Shown one piece after another: positions 60,848 to 64,000 of a stretch of 64,000 nucleotides of DNA (the first letter of the stretch is position 1; each line of letters starts with the position of its first letter). Origin of the DNA: Leclercia adecarboxylata (lineage in GTDB: Bacteria > Pseudomonadota > Gammaproteobacteria > Enterobacterales > Enterobacteriaceae); contig DERO01000007.1 in the NCBI GenBank assembly GCA_002360945.1, positions 111,499 through 175,498 on the forward strand. Reading direction: 5' to 3'. Made by a program: the position numbers and the translations under genes. The notes beneath the pieces were generated by a model. It saw nothing but the letters and a program-made list of their open reading frames with translations, was not told where the DNA came from and did no database searches.

Positions 60848-61342
60848 TCAGATACATTTGAAATAGTCGAAGGGTTCCCGGCAGCTGTCGCAGCGGTAAA
60901 GCGCTTTGCAGGCCGTGGAACCAAATTCACTGATCATCGTGGTACGGGTGCTGGCGCAGCGTGGACAGGTCACCTCGGCGGGCAGATGCGCATGGCAGCT
61001 GTGGCCGGCCGGAGGGCTGATGCCGTACTGGCGCAGACGCTTCCGGGCGTCCGGGGTCATCCAGTCGGTGGTCCACGCCGGATCGAGCTGGATGGTGATC
61101 TGCACCGGGGCATAGCCGTGGGCGGTCAGCGTGTCGCGGATCGCCCCCATCAGATGGTCGGTGGCCGGACAGCCGGAATAGGTCGGCGTAAAGCCGATAG
61201 CCCAGCCTTCACCCTGCGGGGTAACGCTGCGCACCATACCTAAGTCGGTAATGGTCAGCACCGGGATCTCCGGGTCCGGGATCTGGCTTAACAAAGACCA
61301 GATCTGCGGGACGGCGGCGGGTGCGAGTTCGACGTGTTGCAT
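60848..61342 (-). CDS. paaD: PaaD, epoxidase accessory/iron-sulfur assembly protein
   Basis: A 164-residue protein with a DUF59/MIP18-type domain (IPDPEIPVLTITDLGMVRSV, TPTYSGCPATDHLMGAIRDT) and a C-terminal zinc-finger-like tail (CPRCASTRTTM, CKALYRCDSCREPFDYFKCI). PaaD is required for epoxidase activity, probably for Fe-S maturation of PaaE. Start at 61342 (MQHVELAP) has AGGAG 6 nt upstream and fits the E. coli length; the frame extends to 61363. Confidence 0.93.
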   Translation of the reverse strand: MQHVELAPAAVPQIWSLLSQIPDPEIPVLTITDLGMVRSVTPQGEGWAIGFTPTYSGCPATDHLMGAIRDTLTAHGYAPVQITIQLDPAWTTDWMTPDARKRLRQYGISPPAGHSCHAHLPAEVTCPRCASTRTTMISEFGSTACKALYRCDSCREPFDYFKCI

Positions 61343-61356
61343 GGTGCTCTCCTGCG

Positions 61357-62103
61357 TTACCACTGCTGCCCGGGATAAACGCGCTGCAGATACTGCATCT
61401 CTGCCAGCATCGGTCCCAGATGTTCAGTGTGCAGCCCTTTACGGCCGCCGCTGCGGTAGGCTGCTTCCTCGGGCACGCTCAGCGTCGCCGCGTTCAGCCC
61501 GGCAAAGACTTCCGCTTCCCACTCTTCGCGCAGGCTGCGCGGATCGACGGCGATACCCTCGGCCACCAGGGCCAGATCGATCTCGTCGGCCTCGAACAGT
61601 TCGGCGGTGAAGCGCCACAGGTCGTTGACCGCCTGCTGCATTTTCTGCGCCGAGACGGCGGTGCCGTTACCCAGGCGCTCCAGCCAGCCGCGGCTGAAGC
61701 GCAGGTGGTAGCGGGCCTCTTTAATGGATTTGGCGGCGATGGCGGCAAGCTGCGCATCGCGGCTCTGAGTCAGACGGGTAAACAGCGCCACGTGCCAGGC
61801 GTCGATAAAGTACTGACGGGCGATGGTGTCGGCGAAGTTGCCGTTCGGCTGCTCCACCAGCAGCAGGTTGCTGAACTGGCGTTCGTCGCGCTGAAAGGCC
61901 AGCGTGTCTTCATCGCCCGCGCCTTCCAGCTCGGAAGCGTAGGTTAAGAAATTGCGCGCCTGGCCCAGCAGGTCGAGGCCGATATTGGCCAGCGCGAGGT
62001 CAATCTCCAGCTCCGGAGCATGACCACACCAGGCCCCCAGACGCTGGGAGAGCACCAGGCCGTTATCACCCAGGCGCAGAACATAGTGCGTTAACGTTTT
62101 CAT
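61357..62103 (-). CDS. paaC: PaaC, structural subunit of phenylacetyl-CoA epoxidase
   Basis: A 248-residue ferritin-like subunit: LEIDLALANIGLDLLGQARN (near 35), DERQFSNLLLVEQPNGNFAD and SIKEARYHLRFSRGWLERLG. PaaC pairs with the catalytic PaaA but lacks its own diiron site. The ATG at 62103 lies 8 bp after the paaB stop, with GAGGTCGGGG as ribosome site overlapping that stop; a GTG at 62115 is possible but less likely. Confidence 0.94.
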   Translation of the reverse strand: MKTLTHYVLRLGDNGLVLSQRLGAWCGHAPELEIDLALANIGLDLLGQARNFLTYASELEGAGDEDTLAFQRDERQFSNLLLVEQPNGNFADTIARQYFIDAWHVALFTRLTQSRDAQLAAIAAKSIKEARYHLRFSRGWLERLGNGTAVSAQKMQQAVNDLWRFTAELFEADEIDLALVAEGIAVDPRSLREEWEAEVFAGLNAATLSVPEEAAYRSGGRKGLHTEHLGPMLAEMQYLQRVYPGQQW

Positions 62104-62111
62104 CCCCGACC

Positions 62112-62399
62112 TCACATGTGCTCGATGCCATCAGGGATGGTGTAGAAAGTCGGGTGACGGTAGACCTTGCTCTCCGCCGGATCGAAAAACTCACCGCGCT
62201 CTTCCGGCTGCGAGGCGACGATTTCGCTCGCCTTCACCACCCAGATGGAGCAGCCTTCGCTGCGACGGGTATAGGCGTCGCGGGCGTTTTCCAGCGCCAT
62301 GCGGTCATCGGCGGCGTGCAGGCTGCCGACGTGACGGTGGGACAGCCCCTGTTTGCTGCGGACAAAGACTTCGTATAACGGCCAGTATGTTTTGCTCAT
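62112..62399 (-). CDS. paaB: PaaB, small subunit of phenylacetyl-CoA epoxidase
   Basis: A 95-residue protein almost identical to E. coli PaaB (YWPLYEVFVRSKQGLSHRHV; SEGCSIWVVKASEIVASQPE; VYRHPTFYTIPDGIEHM). It bridges PaaAC heterodimers in the oxygenase. The frame is open to 62471, but the ATG at 62399 matches the family start. Confidence 0.95.
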   Translation of the reverse strand: MSKTYWPLYEVFVRSKQGLSHRHVGSLHAADDRMALENARDAYTRRSEGCSIWVVKASEIVASQPEERGEFFDPAESKVYRHPTFYTIPDGIEHM

Positions 62400-62410
62400 T
62401 GTGATTCCCC

Positions 62411-63340
62411 TTACGCGACTTTGCGGGCGTGTTGTTTTTCTGCGTGCGCCAGGGCGGCTTCGCGCACCCACGTCCCCTCTTCCCAGGCTTTATTCTTGGC
62501 GGCCAGACGCTCGTGATTGCAGACGCCGCGGCCATTGATAACGTCGTCAAACTCCTGCCAGTCGATCTCGCCAAAACGGTAGTGACCGCTTTCGGCATCG
62601 AAGTGCAGATCGGCATCCGGGACGGTCATGCCCAGCATCTCCACCTGCGGCACGGTGTTGTCGACGAAGCGCTGGCGCAGCTCGTCGTTGCCAAAGCGTT
62701 TGATCTTCCAGGCCAGGCTTCGGGCGCTGTTCGGAGAGTTGTCGTCGTTCGGGCCAAACATCATCAATGCCGGCCACCAGAAACGGTTGATGGCGTCCTG
62801 CAGCATCTGGCGCTGGGCCTCGCTGCCCTGGGCCAGCGCCATGCAGGCTTCAAAGCCCTGACGCTGGTGGAAGCTCTCTTCTTTACAGATTTTCACCATC
62901 GCCCGGGCATAGGGGCCGTAGGAGGTACGGCACAACGCCACCTGGTTAACGATGGCCGCGCCGTCCACCAGCCAACCAATCACGCCGATATCGGCCCAGC
63001 TCAGGGTCGGGTAGTTAAAGATGGAGGAGTATTTCATCTTGCCGTCGAGCATCTTCTGGTAGATGTCTTCCCGGGCGCAGCCCAGCGTCTCCGCCGCGCT
63101 GTAGAGGTAAAGGCCGTGTCCGGCTTCATCCTGCACTTTCGCCAGCAGGATGGCCTTGCGGCGCAGCGTCGGGGCGCGGGTGATCCAGTTGCCTTCCGGC
63201 AGCATGCCGACAATTTCGGAGTGGGCGTGCTGACCAATCTGGCGGATCAGCGTCTTGCGGTACGCGTCAGGCATCCAGTCCTGCGGCTCGATGGCCGTCT
63301 CTTGCGCGATTCGCTGTTCAAAGCGTTGTTCTTCCGTCAC
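62411..63340 (-). CDS. paaA: PaaA, catalytic subunit of phenylacetyl-CoA epoxidase
   Basis: A 309-residue diiron oxygenase subunit nearly identical to E. coli Paa[21 protein letters not shown] (ExxH, near 70) and [20 protein letters not shown] (ExxH, near 155) supply iron ligands. The PaaABCE complex epoxidises the aromatic ring of phenylacetyl-CoA with O2 and NADPH. First gene of the leftward operon; divergent from paaZ across 282 bp containing candidate PaaX, CRP and IHF sites. Confidence 0.96.
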   Translation of the reverse strand: MTEEQRFEQRIAQETAIEPQDWMPDAYRKTLIRQIGQHAHSEIVGMLPEGNWITRAPTLRRKAILLAKVQDEAGHGLYLYSAAETLGCAREDIYQKMLDGKMKYSSIFNYPTLSWADIGVIGWLVDGAAIVNQVALCRTSYGPYARAMVKICKEESFHQRQGFEACMALAQGSEAQRQMLQDAINRFWWPALMMFGPNDDNSPNSARSLAWKIKRFGNDELRQRFVDNTVPQVEMLGMTVPDADLHFDAESGHYRFGEIDWQEFDDVINGRGVCNHERLAAKNKAWEEGTWVREAALAHAEKQHARKVA

Positions 63341-63348
63341 GTCATCAC

Positions 63349-63363
63349 CCTTATGATTCGTTT
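63349..63363. promoter_or_regulatory. Candidate PaaX site at the paaA promoter
   Basis: CTTATGATTCGTTT contains TRTGATTCGY, the core of the PaaX consensus as I recall it (WWTRTGATTCGYGWT). It lies 9 bp upstream of the paaA start, where binding would block the operon. Confidence 0.45.
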
Positions 63364-63452
63364 AACTGGTAAGTTTCGTTCAATACTGAATCACTTCGTT
63401 TCATAAAAGTTACACAAAGGTTAAATATAACCCCAAGGAGTGTTTGTTTATT

Positions 63453-63535
63453 TTGTGATGTGGCTCGCAAGACATTTCTGAAGACCAGCAACGGCGCGGG
63501 CTGCCGTGGGTGAGAAGATAAAGCGAGATCACAAT
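63453..63535. promoter_or_regulatory. CRP-like half-sites in the paaA-paaZ gap
   Basis: TTTTGTGATGTGGCTCGCAA (63451-63470) has a good left CRP half-site and a poor right one; AGATCACAATG (63527-63537) has a good right half-site. The E. coli paa promoters are known to need CRP and IHF. An IHF-like AATCATTAACA is at 63543-63553. Individual assignments are weak. Confidence 0.35.
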
Positions 63536-63565
63536 GTTAATAAATCATTAACAAGAAACTTGCTT

Positions 63566-63580
63566 TTTATGATTCACAAA
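63566..63580. promoter_or_regulatory. Candidate PaaX site at the paaZ promoter
   Basis: TTTATGATTCACAAA carries the same WWTRTGATTC core as the site at 63349, 43 bp before the paaZ start and overlapping its probable promoter (TATCTATAGT lies at 63586-63595). Confidence 0.45.
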
Positions 63581-63622
63581 CGAACTATCTATAGTGAAAT
63601 CACGAACCACCTGGAGAGAGAA

Positions 63623-64000
63623 ATGCAGCAGTTAGCCAGCTTCTTGTCCGGCACCTGGCAGTCTGGCCGGGGCCGTGAGCGCACTATTCAGCACGCCATC
63701 AGCGGCGAAACCCTCTGGCAGGTCACCAGCGAAGGGCTGGATATGGCCGCCGCGCGTCGTTACGCCATTGAGAAAGGCGGTGAATCACTTCACGCTATGA
63801 CCTTCATCGAGCGCGCCGCGATGCTGAAAGCGGTGGCAAAGCATCTGTTGAGTCAGAAAGAGGCGTTCTATGCCCTCTCCGCCCAGACCGGGGCGACCCG
63901 CGCCGACAGCTGGGTGGATATCGAGGGCGGGATTGGCACCCTCTTCACCTTCGCCAGCCTCGGCAGCCGCGAGCTGCCAGACGACACCCTGTGGCCGGAA
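63623..64000 (+). CDS. paaZ: PaaZ, oxepin-CoA hydrolase / aldehyde dehydrogenase, N-terminal part (cut by window edge)
   Basis: The first 126 codons of Paa[61 protein letters not shown] and [15 protein letters not shown], all very close to E. coli PaaZ. The full enzyme (about 680 residues) has an N-terminal aldehyde dehydrogenase domain and a C-terminal MaoC-like hydratase domain, opening the oxepin ring and oxidising the resulting aldehyde. GGAGAGAG precedes the ATG. Divergent from paaA. Confidence 0.95.
   Translation, partial: MQQLASFLSGTWQSGRGRERTIQHAISGETLWQVTSEGLDMAAARRYAIEKGGESLHAMTFIERAAMLKAVAKHLLSQKEAFYALSAQTGATRADSWVDIEGGIGTLFTFASLGSRELPDDTLWPE

Overview
The window is chromosomal DNA from a member of the Enterobacteriaceae, most like Enterobacter, Leclercia or Lelliottia. 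It is GC-rich, has REP/BIME elements, and carries a run of genes that occupy one neighbourhood in Escherichia coli (paaZ, paaA-K, paaX, paaY, azoR, hrpA, ydcF, aldA, gapC, cybB). Species cannot be fixed from this sequence. The left edge cuts scsB and the right edge cuts paaZ.

Left third (1-29 kb): mostly accessory genes arranged as many divergent regulator/enzyme pairs. In order: the scsA-scsB copper-tolerance/thiol-redox genes; an HxlR regulator with a YahK-like zinc alcohol dehydrogenase; a less GC-rich stretch (2.9-8.8 kb) with an MFS exporter and its LysR regulator, GNAT enzymes, a SUFU-like protein, a DUF2268 metalloprotease and a Rid-family protein lacking the usual arginine, interspersed with degenerate copies of one short repeat; a three-gene SDR/LolA-fold/SRPBCC operon facing an AraC regulator; bdcR-bdcA with two clear operator palindromes; a LysR/nitroreductase pair; a TetR regulator and an RND tripartite pump (EefABC-like); a lone DapA-family aldolase; an SDR plus MFS transporter facing a LysR regulator.

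Middle (28-46 kb): an orphan SOS-controlled umuD, a HigA antitoxin whose HigB toxin survives only as a C-terminal remnant, an EamA/MocR pair, a KGG stress protein with a small unknown protein, a metabolite:H+ symporter downstream of cybB, an intact gapC, an esterase, aldA, ydcF, a second symporter, and a second tripartite pump (DHA2 MFS + HlyD + outer-membrane factor). Several gaps here carry REP sequences joined to a second conserved palindromic repeat.

Right third (46-64 kb): an O-methyltransferase, hrpA, azoR, a 750-bp gene-free stretch with hairpins and degenerate tandem units, then the complete phenylacetate catabolon read leftward (paaA-B-C-D-E-F-G-H-I-J-K-X-Y), with paaZ starting divergently. 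PaaK activates phenylacetate to its CoA ester, PaaABCE epoxidises the ring (PaaD assists), PaaG isomerises to an oxepin, PaaZ opens and oxidises it, and PaaJ, PaaF and PaaH carry out the beta-oxidation-like steps to acetyl-CoA and succinyl-CoA. PaaI and PaaY are thioesterases and PaaX is the phenylacetyl-CoA-responsive repressor. No tRNA, rRNA, CRISPR array or intact insertion sequence was recognised.
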